A model generated the notes under the pieces. That model did no database searches. It was not told where the DNA came from and saw only the letters and a list, made by a program, of their open reading frames with translations. This document shows positions 1 to 10,234 of a stretch of DNA of 64,000 nt, piece by piece. The stretch is from Streptomyces griseochromogenes (GTDB taxonomy: Bacteria; Actinomycetota; Actinomycetes; Streptomycetales; Streptomycetaceae), in contig NZ_CP016279.1 in assembly GCF_001542625.1 (NCBI RefSeq), forward strand, positions 9,176,001-9,240,000. The letters are read 5' to 3'. The translations under genes were made by a program, and so were the position numbers. Each line of letters opens with the position of its first letter. Within the stretch, counting starts at the first letter, position 1.

Positions 1-1072
1 CGGTGTACTCCCCGGGCCGGTCCGGCACGACGTCGATGTCCGCGTCGGGGTCGACCTGGAGGTAGAGGGCGCGCATGGCACGGAAGTTGTCGGCGACGTG
101 GTCGAGGGTGAGCTGGTAGCCGTTGAAGCTCTCGATGCGGTTGGGCCCGCCCGACAGGTGGAGCAGCCACAGACAGGCGACGACGACCGCCTCTTCGTCG
201 GTCCACATCTGCGGGGGCAGCCGGTCGAGGTGGTGGAAGAAGCAGTCGGGGTGCGTCGGCAGCAGCGTCTTGCCGGTGAGGTTGCCGTCGTCGCGCAGGT
301 TCGAGTAGACGGTCCGGTCGCGGTAGAGCTGTACCGGGGGGACCATGAACACGGCGTTGCGCAGCGCCGCGACCGCCCGGGTGCGGCCCTCGGCGCCGAT
401 GCGCTCCAGCCAGGTACGGCTCTCGTGGATCTCGTGTGCGACGCGCTGGTCGGCATCGGCCAGGAGCAGCCGGTAGTGGGCGAGGTCCGCTTCGCTCCAG
501 CCGATGCGCGCGGCGACGCCGACGAAGTCCTCCGGCAGGCTGCGGGCGCCGGGGAGCGTCACCAGGAGGCGGCCGTGCCGGGTCAGAACCAGTGCGCTGG
601 TGAAGACCGAGGCCGAGGCGGCGTCGCTCGTGGGCCGGGGGCCGCCGGGCTCGCCGGGTCCCGGCTCGCGGCCGGGCCGGGTCAGGGTCTCCAGGGCGGC
701 GGCCTCGGCGCGGGTGAGCGCGCGCCGGGCGTGGTCCGCCTCCAGGCGCCCGTCGAGGGTGAGCAGCGTCTCGATCTGGGAGGCCGTGTCGGTGGCGCCG
801 CGCGCCCGGCTCAGGGTGCGGCGCAGCAGCTCCTCGAAGCCCGCGCCGTCCAGGACCCGGTCCGGCTCGGGGGTGGTGCCGGCCGGCCGGTCGCTGCGGC
901 TGGGCCGCTTGCTGCGCCGGGCCTCCTCCATGGCGAGACGGCGGGCGCTCTTGACGGGGCCTCCAGGGCGATCGGCCCGCTCCGACGGCGGTGTCCGCTG
1001 TGCCGGTTCGCCGGCCGACGCCGCCCGCTGCGCCACCGTGTCCGTACGCTGGGGCCATTCACTTCGGTGCAC
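1..1072 (-). CDS. Unrecognised protein, 3' end beyond the window (partial)
   Basis: The frame is open from the window edge up to a GTG at 1072, and 357 codons are visible. I chose this start because an AGGAG lies 7 nt upstream; an in-frame ATG at 931 is the alternative. It overlaps the ferredoxin stop by 14 nt, so translation is probably coupled. The N-terminus is basic and low in complexity. The better-ordered part reads IGWSEADLAHYRLL, then HEIHESRTWLERIG, then HPDCFFHHLDRLPPQMW and PNRIESFNGYQLTLDHVADN. It is rich in His, Asp and Glu, as a metal enzyme might be, but I do not recognise the family. Its place behind a ferredoxin suggests an electron-accepting oxidoreductase; that is inference. 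Confidence 0.6.
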   Translation of the reverse strand, partial: MHRSEWPQRTDTVAQRAASAGEPAQRTPPSERADRPGGPVKSARRLAMEEARRSKRPSRSDRPAGTTPEPDRVLDGAGFEELLRRTLSRARGATDTASQIETLLTLDGRLEADHARRALTRAEAAALETLTRPGREPGPGEPGGPRPTSDAASASVFTSALVLTRHGRLLVTLPGARSLPEDFVGVAARIGWSEADLAHYRLLLADADQRVAHEIHESRTWLERIGAEGRTRAVAALRNAVFMVPPVQLYRDRTVYSNLRDDGNLTGKTLLPTHPDCFFHHLDRLPPQMWTDEEAVVVACLWLLHLSGGPNRIESFNGYQLTLDHVADNFRAMRALYLQVDPDADIDVVPDRPGEYT

Positions 1073-1460
1073 GGAAGTTCTCCTGACCTTCGACGTAGGC
1101 CCACAGCGACTCGTCGGTGGGCTGCCAGGCTGGATCGGGGTAGATGCAGTCGACCGGGCAGGCCTGGACGCACTTGGCGCAGCCGTTGCACAGCTCCGGA
1201 ACGATCACCACGTCCAGTCCACGGTTGTAGACCGCGCTGAACTGCGGCGGGCAGGCCCGCATGCAGGAGTCGCAGCCGATGCACTCGGCCTGTTCGATCC
1301 GGCGGGGCTCCTTGCGCCACTCGCTGTTGCGCCGTCGCTCGGCGATGCGCTGCTCCACCGTGGCCGCGGGAGCGTCCTGTGCCGCCTCGCCCTCGGGCGG
1401 GGCGGCGAAATGCGGTGATGTCAGGGGTGGTTGGGAGGGTTGTGATGTCTGGGAGGTCAT
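1059..1460 (-). CDS. Ferredoxin, 2[4Fe-4S] type with N-terminal extension
   Basis: This is a 133-residue protein. The first about 55 residues are Ser/Pro/Ala/Glu-rich and not part of a ferredoxin fold. Then come two cluster motifs, CIGCDSCMRACPP and CNGCAKCVQACPVDC, each CxxCxxCxxxC followed by Pro, which bind two [4Fe-4S] clusters. It would carry low-potential electrons in the cytoplasm. The ATG at 1460 has AGGA 7 nt upstream. It lies between the aldehyde dehydrogenase and the unrecognised gene that overlaps its stop, so its partner is probably in this operon, most likely that downstream protein (inference). Confidence 0.9.
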   Translation of the reverse strand: MTSQTSQPSQPPLTSPHFAAPPEGEAAQDAPAATVEQRIAERRRNSEWRKEPRRIEQAECIGCDSCMRACPPQFSAVYNRGLDVVIVPELCNGCAKCVQACPVDCIYPDPAWQPTDESLWAYVEGQENFRAPK

Positions 1461-1561
1461 GGTGTTTCCTGGCTCGGAGGGAAGACCTGCGCGGTGGCGC
1501 ACGGACCGTGCGGGTGCGGTGCGGAACCGGGAAGGGCGCCGGCCGGGGCGGGGTGGGGCCC

Positions 1562-2974
1562 TCAGCGCGCGGCCGGCGCGTGCTGCAGGATCTTCAGGCG
1601 TCCGAAGGCGAGCAGCCCCTGGTCCCCGCCCTCGTATCCGTAGCCGCTGTCCAGTCGCCCGCCGAGCGGAGCGTCCGGGGCCGCGCCGGCGGCGCAGTTG
1701 ATGGACACGCTGCCGGCGTCGATCCGGCGGGCCAGTTCACGGGCGTGCTCCAAGTCCCCGAAGACGTAGGCCGACAGGGCGTAGTCCGTGCCGCCTGCGA
1801 GGGTGACGCACTCTTCGTCGTCCGTGTACGCGACGAAGGGAGCGATCGGCCCGAAGGGCTCCTCCCGCAGGATCCGGGCGTCCCGAGGCGTGCCGGTGAG
1901 AACCGTCGCGGGGTAGTAGAAGCCGGGGGCGCCGGGCAGCTCGCCGCCCGCGCGAACCGTCGCGCCCTTGGCGACCGCGTCGGTGACGAGCTCATGCATC
2001 ACGTCCCGGTGGGCGGCGGTGTGCAGCGGCCCCATGTCTCCCAGCAGGCCGCCGCCGCGCGCCTCGTGGTCGAGGCGGGGAAGGTACCGAAGGAATCGGT
2101 CCACGAAGGCGTCGTGCACGTCCCGGTGGATCAGGAACCGGCTCGGCGCGGCACAGCTCTGGCCCGTGGAGGCGAACTTGGCGGCGGCCAGGGTGCGCGC
2201 CGCCGCGTCGAGGTCCGCCTCCGCGGTGACCACGGCCGGGGCGTGACCGCCCAGTTCGAGGACGCACTGGCTCAGTCCCTCGGCCGCCGCGGCCGCCACA
2301 TGCCGTCCGACCCGGGTGGAGCCGGTGAAGCTGACGACGCGGAACTCCCGGCGGCGCACCAGCGCCTCGGCGGTGGTGGGCGTGGCGTGCACGACCTGTA
2401 CCGCGTCCACGGGCAGCCCGGCGTCCGCGGCCGCCTCGGCGAAGGCCGCCATGACCCGCGGTGTGGTCTCCGGCGCCTTCACGACGACGGAGCAGCCCAT
2501 GGAGAGGGCCGGCCCCAGCTTGCGCGCGAGCGTGACGGCGGGGAAGTTCCACGGCACGATGGCGAGCACCGGGCCGGCGGCCTCCGTCTCCAACCGCCGT
2601 TCCATACCGCCTCTCTCGGGCAGTTCGGCGGGGCCGACGAGGCTCTTGGCCCGCTCCGCGGACCAGTGCAGGGTTTCGACGGCACGGGCCAGTTCGGCCT
2701 CGGCCTCGGCCCGCGTCTTGCCGTGCTCGCGGCTGAACTCGGGTGCGAGACGTGGAATGCGCTCGCCCAGCAGCCGCGCCATGGCGGCGACCAGCGCGCA
2801 GCGCTCCTCCAGGGGCGTCTCCTGCCAGTCCTGAAAGGCCCTCGCCGCTCTGCCGGCAATACCGGGAACCGCGGACTCCGGCAGCAGTTCCACTTCGGTG
2901 AATACGATTCCGGTACGGGGATCGACAACCTTCTGCCGGTCGCGCTGTTCTGCTTCCCTCACGAAACTCTGCAC
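1562..2974 (-). CDS. NAD(P)-dependent aldehyde dehydrogenase
   Basis: At 470 residues this is normal for the ALDH superfamily. Visible hallmarks are VPWNFP with the oxyanion Asn, SFTGSTRVG of the cofactor site, ELGGHAP with the general-base Glu, GQSCAAPSR with the nucleophilic Cys, and EEPFGP. It oxidises an aldehyde to a carboxylate; the substrate cannot be read from sequence, and succinate-semialdehyde-like members are the nearest in appearance. The start is GTG at 2974. It is second in an operon behind the 2OG oxygenase (146-nt gap) and before the ferredoxin, so it may oxidise a product of that oxygenase. Confidence 0.88.
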   Translation of the reverse strand: MQSFVREAEQRDRQKVVDPRTGIVFTEVELLPESAVPGIAGRAARAFQDWQETPLEERCALVAAMARLLGERIPRLAPEFSREHGKTRAEAEAELARAVETLHWSAERAKSLVGPAELPERGGMERRLETEAAGPVLAIVPWNFPAVTLARKLGPALSMGCSVVVKAPETTPRVMAAFAEAAADAGLPVDAVQVVHATPTTAEALVRRREFRVVSFTGSTRVGRHVAAAAAEGLSQCVLELGGHAPAVVTAEADLDAAARTLAAAKFASTGQSCAAPSRFLIHRDVHDAFVDRFLRYLPRLDHEARGGGLLGDMGPLHTAAHRDVMHELVTDAVAKGATVRAGGELPGAPGFYYPATVLTGTPRDARILREEPFGPIAPFVAYTDDEECVTLAGGTDYALSAYVFGDLEHARELARRIDAGSVSINCAAGAAPDAPLGGRLDSGYGYEGGDQGLLAFGRLKILQHAPAAR

Positions 2975-3120
2975 CTCGGTGGAAGAAATCGACGGACGAA
3001 CACATGGACAACCCCCGGAACTCCGGGCAGGCCACGGAAGGGCCTGTCCGGAATTCCAGGAGACGCCGAGAAAGGCGTGGAGAAAGCTGAATGTCCTGCG
3101 GACTCGAATACCCTGCGGAC

Positions 3121-3999
3121 TCAGGTCCAGGAGACGACGGTCTCGTCGTCGATGAATCCCAGCATTCCGGCGAGGGAGGTGCGGCGCAGCTCCGGGTCGG
3201 TGTTCGGCTCGACGGCGTGGATGTGCGAGCCGTTGAAGACGTACACATCACCGGTGTTGACGGTGACCCACTTCTGCTCGATCCCCTCGAGCGTCTCCAT
3301 CGGGTAGGCGGAGCCGGTGTACTGGACGCCGAGGCGGCGCTTGCTCTCGAGGTCGGCCTGCATGTTCCAGTAGACGAGACGGCCGCCGTCGCTGTTCTCC
3401 AGGCAGATGTTGAGCGCCGCGACGGGGCGGTCGCCCACGCGCTGGATCTCGAAGTCCGTCTGGCCCGGCTGGGTCAGCTGAGAGTTGTCGTCGTGCGGCG
3501 CGAGAGCGTACTTGCCCGCGCCGTGCCAGGAGCGCAGCAGCGCGCGGCAGCCCTTGCGGCCCTCGTGCCGGGAGCGGCGTACGATGGCGCCCTCCTTGCC
3601 GAGAGCCTCGGAAAGGCCCTGGTAGAAGGCCTGGAGCGGATTGTCCTTGACATCGAGCACGTCAAGGAGCGGTTCGTCGAACTTCTCCGAGTCGTCCAGG
3701 TACTGCGCGGTCGGCTTCTCCCAGGTGTACGCGCCCATGTAGTAGCCGGGCGCCTCGACACCACGGGTCATGCGGTGCGGGCTGTCCCAGAACCGGCCGG
3801 CCAGCTCGGTGCACACCTCCGGCTTGACCATGCCGCGGAACATGACGCCCGCGACCCGGCCGTGCAGCACGTCCACCACGGCCTCGGGGACGAACTCCTG
3901 GTACTCCCGGATCTGGAAGTACTCCGGGCTGCCGCTCCAGCCGGTGACGACCTGGGGATCGCCGGATTCCGTGCGCATCGCATCGGCAGTGACGGTCAT
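3121..3999 (-). CDS. 2OG-Fe(II) oxygenase, BesD/WelO5-like family, probable hydroxylase
   Basis: This 292-residue protein starts at an ATG with AGGAGAAG just upstream. A facial triad is visible as H169-D170-D171 (HxD) and a distal His at 259 or 261 in NGSHIHAVEP, followed by an Arg at 272-273 that would hold 2-oxoglutarate. The overall pattern, with GKYALAPHDD, ALNICLEN and GDVYVFNGSHIHA, recalls free-standing oxygenases annotated as WelO5-type or BesD-like. Halogenases of those families replace the Asp by Gly (HxG) to make room for chloride; here Asp is kept, so hydroxylation or desaturation is expected. It heads the operon. The substrate is unknown. Confidence 0.72.
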   Translation of the reverse strand: MTVTADAMRTESGDPQVVTGWSGSPEYFQIREYQEFVPEAVVDVLHGRVAGVMFRGMVKPEVCTELAGRFWDSPHRMTRGVEAPGYYMGAYTWEKPTAQYLDDSEKFDEPLLDVLDVKDNPLQAFYQGLSEALGKEGAIVRRSRHEGRKGCRALLRSWHGAGKYALAPHDDNSQLTQPGQTDFEIQRVGDRPVAALNICLENSDGGRLVYWNMQADLESKRRLGVQYTGSAYPMETLEGIEQKWVTVNTGDVYVFNGSHIHAVEPNTDPELRRTSLAGMLGFIDDETVVSWT

Positions 4000-5227
4000 C
4001 GACTTCTCCTGCTGTTGTGAGTGTCTTGCTTCGTTCGGGCTGCGCACCGCTCCTCCTCTCGCCGGCGTCGCCGACCGACCCTTTCCCGGATCCGGGGCAT
4101 CGGATTCCTGAAGGGCGGCTGGGCACGAGGGACGGCATGAGGAAGGAGAGGTGCTTCTCCGGAACATTCCGCCAAAGCACCGCCAACGGGCACTCTCGCG
4201 AGATCGGAGGGAACTCAACTCGCCATTTGACAAAGGCCCCGCAAGGAAGGGACCGAGAGGAAGGGCCGGACATCATCGAAGGATTCGGGAAACCCGTGCG
4301 GCCCGCTCAGCAATTTACCCGAATGCCTTTCGGGGGCCAAGTCCCGGGCGGATCGACGTTCCTCATTTCACCTGCGGCCTTGTGCTCCATGATGCGATCC
4401 GCAACGTCTTCGTAGCTGCCGACGACCGCTCTCCAGCGGCGAGCGCCAGTGGAAGCGCAATTCACGCACGTGGGACCTCTGTTGGCTGTTGATGCCGCTC
4501 GCTCGTTCTGGCACACGGCATGACGGAGCAGGGTGATACAGAGGGAAGGACTGCGCGACAGCGCTGAGCCGCTTCCCCCCGGGCAACTCAGTTGGTATTT
4601 GCTTATGCGAATATCATGGTCACGGATATACGCGTGCGACCCGACACTGCGCCACACGGGCGGCGAGGTCACACATGATCAACCTGCCGCGTCTCGACGC
4701 AGACGATCTTGCACACCGAGCTCCACGGGTGGCAACAGCCATCCAGGGAGAGGTACTTCACAGTAACTTACCGGAAGTAACACCTGCTCACAGGGGATGT
4801 CTCCCTGGTAGTGAACGAAATCGTCCGACTTTCGCGCGCACCCTTGTCATACGCTCATGAAGAGGTGAAGATCGACGGGGACTCGGCCGCGACCACCTCG
4901 CGCCGCCTCCGTGCGACGTGAACGACACGTCGCCCTCTCCCCATGAATCCGTTTGCCATGAGGGAATGCCGGCTCCGGAGCCAGGGCCTCGGGCGAGTGG
5001 CGCCGGTGAGCCGCGGCCGTGCCGGGCAGCGCTTCCCGCAGCACGTGGTCGCCCGACGGGCACGTGAGGACACGCGTCACGGCGCCGACAGACGGGCGCC
5101 GCACGGCTGTTCCACCTCGGCGGCGGCATGGGCGTCGCCGCCGCGGCGGTCACGATGTGGTGCCCCGGGCGGGCGGCGATCCGCGCACTGGCGCCGCCCA
5201 TGTGGGAACCCCGGGACACCCGATCGG
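4000..5227. other. Gene-poor stretch between the oxygenase operon and the aminotransferase
   Basis: About 1.2 kb has no ORF that looks coding. It is lower in GC than its surroundings between about 4300 and 4860 and presumably holds the promoter of the oxygenase operon. A possible monooxygenase remnant lies at 4307-4441. A 61-codon ORF at 4675-4860 is not convincing. Near 4760-4780 the hexamer AGTAAC occurs twice, with a TTAC/GTAA inverted repeat between the copies. Nothing else stands out. Confidence 0.6.
4307..4441 (-). pseudogene. Possible remnant of a luciferase-like (LLM) monooxygenase C-terminus
   Basis: The minus-strand reading gives VVGSYEDVADRIMEHKAAG. This matches the C-terminal signature of LLM-class flavin-dependent oxidoreductases, where a VVG(S/T)xExVAxRI..(Y/H)..AG segment leads into the last barrel elements. 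After it the reading turns into unrelated sequence and stops, and nothing upstream in any frame looks like the rest of a monooxygenase. It is best explained as a decayed or truncated gene, but the match is short and could be chance. Confidence 0.35.
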
Positions 5228-6496
5228 TCAGCGGGACTGCCGCTCGTACCCCACGAGCCGCACGCACACGGCGAGACCCTTGATCGCCTGCTCCAGCTCG
5301 TCGAGTCCCGGGTAGCTGGGCGCGATCCGGATGACCGCGTCCCGCGGGTCGTCACCGTACGGGTGAGTGGCACCGGCCGGGGTCAGCACGATGCCCGCCT
5401 CGGCGGCACGGCGCACCACCTCCTTGGCGCAGCCTTCGGGCACCTCCAGCGTCACGAAGTATCCGCCCTCGGGAGACGTCCAGCCGGCAAGCCCGCTCCC
5501 GCCGAGCTCGGCCTCGAGAATCCGCGCCACCGCGTCGAACTTGGGCTGCAGCAGGGCACGATGGCGTTCCATGTGGGTCCGCAGCCCGTCCGTGTCCTGC
5601 AGCAGGATCGCGTGCCGCAGCTGGTTGATCTTGTCCGGGCCGATCGACCGCTTGGCGCTCTTGGACAGCAGCCACTCGACGTTCGCGGGCGAGGAACCGA
5701 AGAACGCGACGCCCGCGCCCGCCAGGGTGATCTTCGAGGTGGAGCCGAACACGAACGTCCGGTCCGGGTGACCGGCCTCGGCGCACGCGGCGAGCAGATC
5801 GGCGATCTCGACAGACGTGTCGGTGAGGTGGTGGACGGCGTAGGCGTTGTCCCAGAAGATACGGAAGTCGGGCGCGGCGGTGCTCATCGAGGCGAGCCGT
5901 GCCACGGTCGCGTCGCTGTAGGTGATCCCCGTCGGGTTGCTGTACTTCGGCACGCACCAGATGCCCTTGATCGCCGGATCCTCGGCGACGAGCCGCTCCA
6001 CGACATCCATGTCCGGGCCCTCGGCGGTCATCGGCACCTGGATCATCTCGATCCCGAACCGCTCGCAGATCCCGAAGTGCCTGTCGTAACCGGGCACCGG
6101 ACACAGGAACGCGATCCGGTCCTGGTCGACCCAGCGCGACTCGACGCCCGGCACCCCGCTCAGCAGGGCGTGCACCACGCAGTCGTGCATCAGCTCGAGG
6201 CTGGAGTTCCCGGCCGCGAGCAGCTGCCCGACCGGCACCTGGAGTGCCTCGGCGAAGATCTCCCGGAGCTCGGGCAGCCCCTGGAGCCCGCCGTAGTTGC
6301 GCAGGTCGGTGCCGTCGGCGGAGGTGTACCGCTCGCCGGGCAGGCTGAACAGCGCGTTGGAGAGGTCGAGCTGCTCCGGCGCCGGCTTGCCGCGGGTGAG
6401 ATCGAGCGAGAGGCCGCACCCCGCCAAGTTCTGGTACTCCTTGCGGGCTTGCTCAAGGAGCCCGGCCAGGGCGTCGGGGCTCAGCTCGATGGTCAT
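5228..6496 (-). CDS. Aspartate aminotransferase, class Ic (MocR-like fold)
   Basis: At 422 residues this is a PLP-dependent aminotransferase of the actinobacterial AspT type (subgroup Ic). Visible features are LTRGKPAPEQLDLS near residue 32, NYGGLQGLPELR, WCVPKYSNPTG in the cofactor region, FWDNAYAVHHL with the Asp that contacts the pyridine nitrogen, and GSTSKITLAGAGVAF with the Schiff-base Lys. It interconverts aspartate and oxaloacetate with glutamate and 2-oxoglutarate. It is monocistronic, facing away from the PII gene across 282 bp. The pairing with a nitrogen sensor is suggestive but may be chance. Confidence 0.88.
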   Translation of the reverse strand: MTIELSPDALAGLLEQARKEYQNLAGCGLSLDLTRGKPAPEQLDLSNALFSLPGERYTSADGTDLRNYGGLQGLPELREIFAEALQVPVGQLLAAGNSSLELMHDCVVHALLSGVPGVESRWVDQDRIAFLCPVPGYDRHFGICERFGIEMIQVPMTAEGPDMDVVERLVAEDPAIKGIWCVPKYSNPTGITYSDATVARLASMSTAAPDFRIFWDNAYAVHHLTDTSVEIADLLAACAEAGHPDRTFVFGSTSKITLAGAGVAFFGSSPANVEWLLSKSAKRSIGPDKINQLRHAILLQDTDGLRTHMERHRALLQPKFDAVARILEAELGGSGLAGWTSPEGGYFVTLEVPEGCAKEVVRRAAEAGIVLTPAGATHPYGDDPRDAVIRIAPSYPGLDELEQAIKGLAVCVRLVGYERQSR

Positions 6497-6541
6497 GTGA
6501 TTCCTCTCATGGATCTCGCGTCGATGGGGCCGTGTCGCTGA

Positions 6542-8030
<1,489 letters not shown>

Positions 8031-8124
8031 GGGTGCGGACCCCCCATGGGCTCGGGTCGGGCGGTCGGGCGGGTGCGGCCCCGTGGTGCGCCGGGGCGCC
8101 CGGCCACCGCTGTCGGTGTTCGGG

Positions 8125-9453
8125 TCAGGTGAGGGTGAGGGTCAGGACGCCGGAGTACGAGCCCGGAGGCGTGAACGCCGGTACGTCCAGGGAGAGTCCG
8201 GAGTCGACGGTGAACTCGCCGCCGGTGAGCGTGGAGTCGGACGTCGACGCGAGGGTCGCTCCCGAGGTGCCCACCGTGCCGGTCGAACCGGCCTTGCAGG
8301 TGCTGGGGCTGCCCGCCTTGGTCGCGCAGGCCGGGGTCCAGCTCAGTCTGCTCGCGTCGATCTTGGCGCCGGGGCCGGTGAAGTCGGTGACCTTGCCGGT
8401 CAGGGACCAGCCCGCGGGCCCGCCACGGAAGTCCTTGACGGTCACCGTGTTCAGGGACCCGGTCGAGGCCCCGCCCTTGCCGAAGTCGACCGCCGAGAGT
8501 GCGACGGCGTCCCCGGCCTGGGACATGGACAGGGTGCCCGCCTTGACGGTGGTGGTCAGCTTCTGGCTGCCGGCCGGGACGGGCGTGTTGTCGTTGACGA
8601 CGTAGGCCGCGGGGCCCGTGCCCTTGTCCGCGCTCCAGGAGCCGCCCTCGTAGGCCACGATCCCGGTCGTCGTCCTGTCGTTGACGACCAGCGAACCGCT
8701 GAAGGAGCCCTGGGCGTTCGCGGTGGCGGTGGCGGTGTCCGCGGTCTGATTGCCCCCGGCCCGCCCGGCCAGCGTGACGGTGGCGCCCGGCGTGAAGTTG
8801 CTGCCGCTCACGGTGACACTGGCGCCCGGGTCACCGGAGGCCGAACCCAGCGAGATGGCACGGGTGTTGGCCGGGGTCCCGTCGGTCGCCGTGATGGTCT
8901 GCGACGCCGGAGCGGGCGGGTTGGTGACCGTGCAGGGGGTGTCCAGCTCCAGGATGTAGCTGGTGTGGATGTTGTAGTCGCCCGGCGAGAGGGTGATCTG
9001 GCCGGCCTTGGTGACGGTGAAGGTGCCGGTCATGGAGAAGGACGGGAAGGCGGCCTTCCCCGGCACCGGCGGGTTCTTCTTCGGTCCGGCGACGGTGACG
9101 TCACCGGCCTGGGCACCGCCGAGGGTGACCTTGCCGGTCGGGGTCATGATGTCGGCCGGCAGGGCCAGGTCGGTGGGGTTGCTGGCGGCGGCCGTGACCA
9201 CGGTGTAGGTCACGGTGACCGTGTCGCCGACCTTCGGGCTGGTGTTGTCCACCGACACGTTCGCGGTGGTGGTGCCGTCGATCGGCGGGATGCCCGCGAC
9301 GGCGGGCGGGATGCAGTGCGTGGCGAAATCCACGTTCGTACCGGCGGCGCCGGCCGGACAGGCCAGCGCGCCGCCCGCGGTGACCGCGAGGGCGGTCGCC
9401 CCGAACAGTGACGCCCAGCGCCACCGTCGGGATCTTCGGGGTGTCGAACCCAT
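8125..9453 (-). CDS. Secreted WxL-like surface protein
   Basis: The 442-residue protein has an Arg-rich start (MGSTPRRSRRWRW), a hydrophobic core and a cleavage site after PAGAAG. Repeated beta-rich segments include GDPGASVTVSGSNFTPGATV, an IPT/TIG-like stretch. The C-terminal part contains GWSLTGKVTDF, which carries the WxL motif, and ends in FTPPGSYSGVLTLTLT, the layout seen at the end of WxL domains (a W-x-L, then a Pro-Gly-x-Tyr and a final beta strand). WxL domains bind peptidoglycan non-covalently. Streptomycete homologues are sometimes mislabelled as beta-xylosidase; no glycosidase motif is visible. Confidence 0.68.
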   Translation of the reverse strand: MGSTPRRSRRWRWASLFGATALAVTAGGALACPAGAAGTNVDFATHCIPPAVAGIPPIDGTTTANVSVDNTSPKVGDTVTVTYTVVTAAASNPTDLALPADIMTPTGKVTLGGAQAGDVTVAGPKKNPPVPGKAAFPSFSMTGTFTVTKAGQITLSPGDYNIHTSYILELDTPCTVTNPPAPASQTITATDGTPANTRAISLGSASGDPGASVTVSGSNFTPGATVTLAGRAGGNQTADTATATANAQGSFSGSLVVNDRTTTGIVAYEGGSWSADKGTGPAAYVVNDNTPVPAGSQKLTTTVKAGTLSMSQAGDAVALSAVDFGKGGASTGSLNTVTVKDFRGGPAGWSLTGKVTDFTGPGAKIDASRLSWTPACATKAGSPSTCKAGSTGTVGTSGATLASTSDSTLTGGEFTVDSGLSLDVPAFTPPGSYSGVLTLTLT

Positions 9454-9540
9454 GGGCCCCCTCCTGAGGGTTGCGGGCGCAGCGGCTCATCTGCGCCGAC
9501 AGGGGGCATTGATGTGGAGCCCGCGTGAGAAGTCAATGGA

Positions 9541-9582
9541 GATGCCGCAGAAACCTGACGGATCATCAGTTTCTGCGGCATC
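9541..9582. promoter_or_regulatory. Long hairpin containing a palindrome, between two secreted-protein genes
   Basis: A perfect 14-bp stem (9541-9554 with 9569-9582) encloses CTGACGGATCATCAG, itself an imperfect inverted repeat. It lies 62 nt past the stop of the upstream gene and about 88 nt before the WxL-like start. There is no U-tract. It could be a terminator, an operator or both; the inner motif recurs at 10235-10249. Confidence 0.6.
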
Positions 9583-9643
9583 CCCGGGAGATCCGGCACT
9601 ATCCGGAACAGATCGCTCAGTTCACTCGGTCCGCTCGGTCCGC

Positions 9644-10120
9644 TCAGTCGAACACGAACGGGCCGGGCGACTGCTTGCCGGTGGCCGTGCAGGTGATGTT
9701 GACCCCGAGGACCGTCATCTGCAGCGAGCCGCCGTAGGCCTCCAGGCTGTCGCCCGGAGCCACCGTGCCGCTGAGCGGGCCGGCGCTGACCGGGTCGCCG
9801 GCGGCCATGGCCGGGTTCTTCGTCCCGGTGAAGACGGTGGTGCCGCCGCTCGCCTTGACCAGGGTGAGCTTGGAGGTGACCGAGTCCTTCGCCACCGCGA
9901 CCGGCGTCTTGACCGCGGCGGAGGTGAGGGTGATGGTGGCCGAGGTGCCGCTCTGCGTCGCGGTGAGCGTGGCCGCGCCACCGCCGAAGATGCCGCAGCT
10001 CGCGTTGATGGTCGCCGTCTGGGGAGTGACGGCGGCCGCCGTGGGCGCGAAGGCGAGTCCGGCGACCGCGAGGGCGCCGGCGGCCAGCGCCGCGGCTGTA
10101 GCTGTTCGCTTGCCTGTCAT
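9644..10120 (-). CDS. Small secreted protein of the WxL-like locus
   Basis: The 158-residue protein starts MTGKRTATAAALAAGALAVA and has a clear signal peptide ending near AAA. The mature part is Ala/Thr/Gly-rich and predicted beta. It has two cysteines, in NASCGIFGG and NITCTATG, spaced so that they could form one disulfide. I do not recognise a family and see no W-x-L motif. It is transcribed in the same direction as the WxL-like gene and carries the same palindrome about 115 nt upstream, so a shared role at the cell surface is likely (inference). Confidence 0.7.
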   Translation of the reverse strand: MTGKRTATAAALAAGALAVAGLAFAPTAAAVTPQTATINASCGIFGGGAATLTATQSGTSATITLTSAAVKTPVAVAKDSVTSKLTLVKASGGTTVFTGTKNPAMAAGDPVSAGPLSGTVAPGDSLEAYGGSLQMTVLGVNITCTATGKQSPGPFVFD

Positions 10121-10234
10121 GGGGATCCGCTTCCCTTCCCTGTGGGGATGCCATGTGGGGATGGTCGGAAGGTGCGTCGACGAACGGCAGGCCCGAGCAG
10201 GTGGGTGCGGGCACACTGCGGCGGCGGTGCGGAT

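Noticed and set aside
811..1320. Minus-strand ORF of 169 codons overlapping the ferredoxin and the first gene
   Set aside because: It is an Arg/Pro-rich shadow; the ferredoxin and the frame with an AGGAG start explain the region.
3121..3999. Calling the 2OG enzyme a halogenase
   Set aside because: The metal triad is HDD (HxD), not HxG, so chloride has no site.
4675..4860. 61-codon ORF in the gene-poor stretch
   Set aside because: No family resemblance, no clear ribosome binding site, and codon use unlike neighbours.
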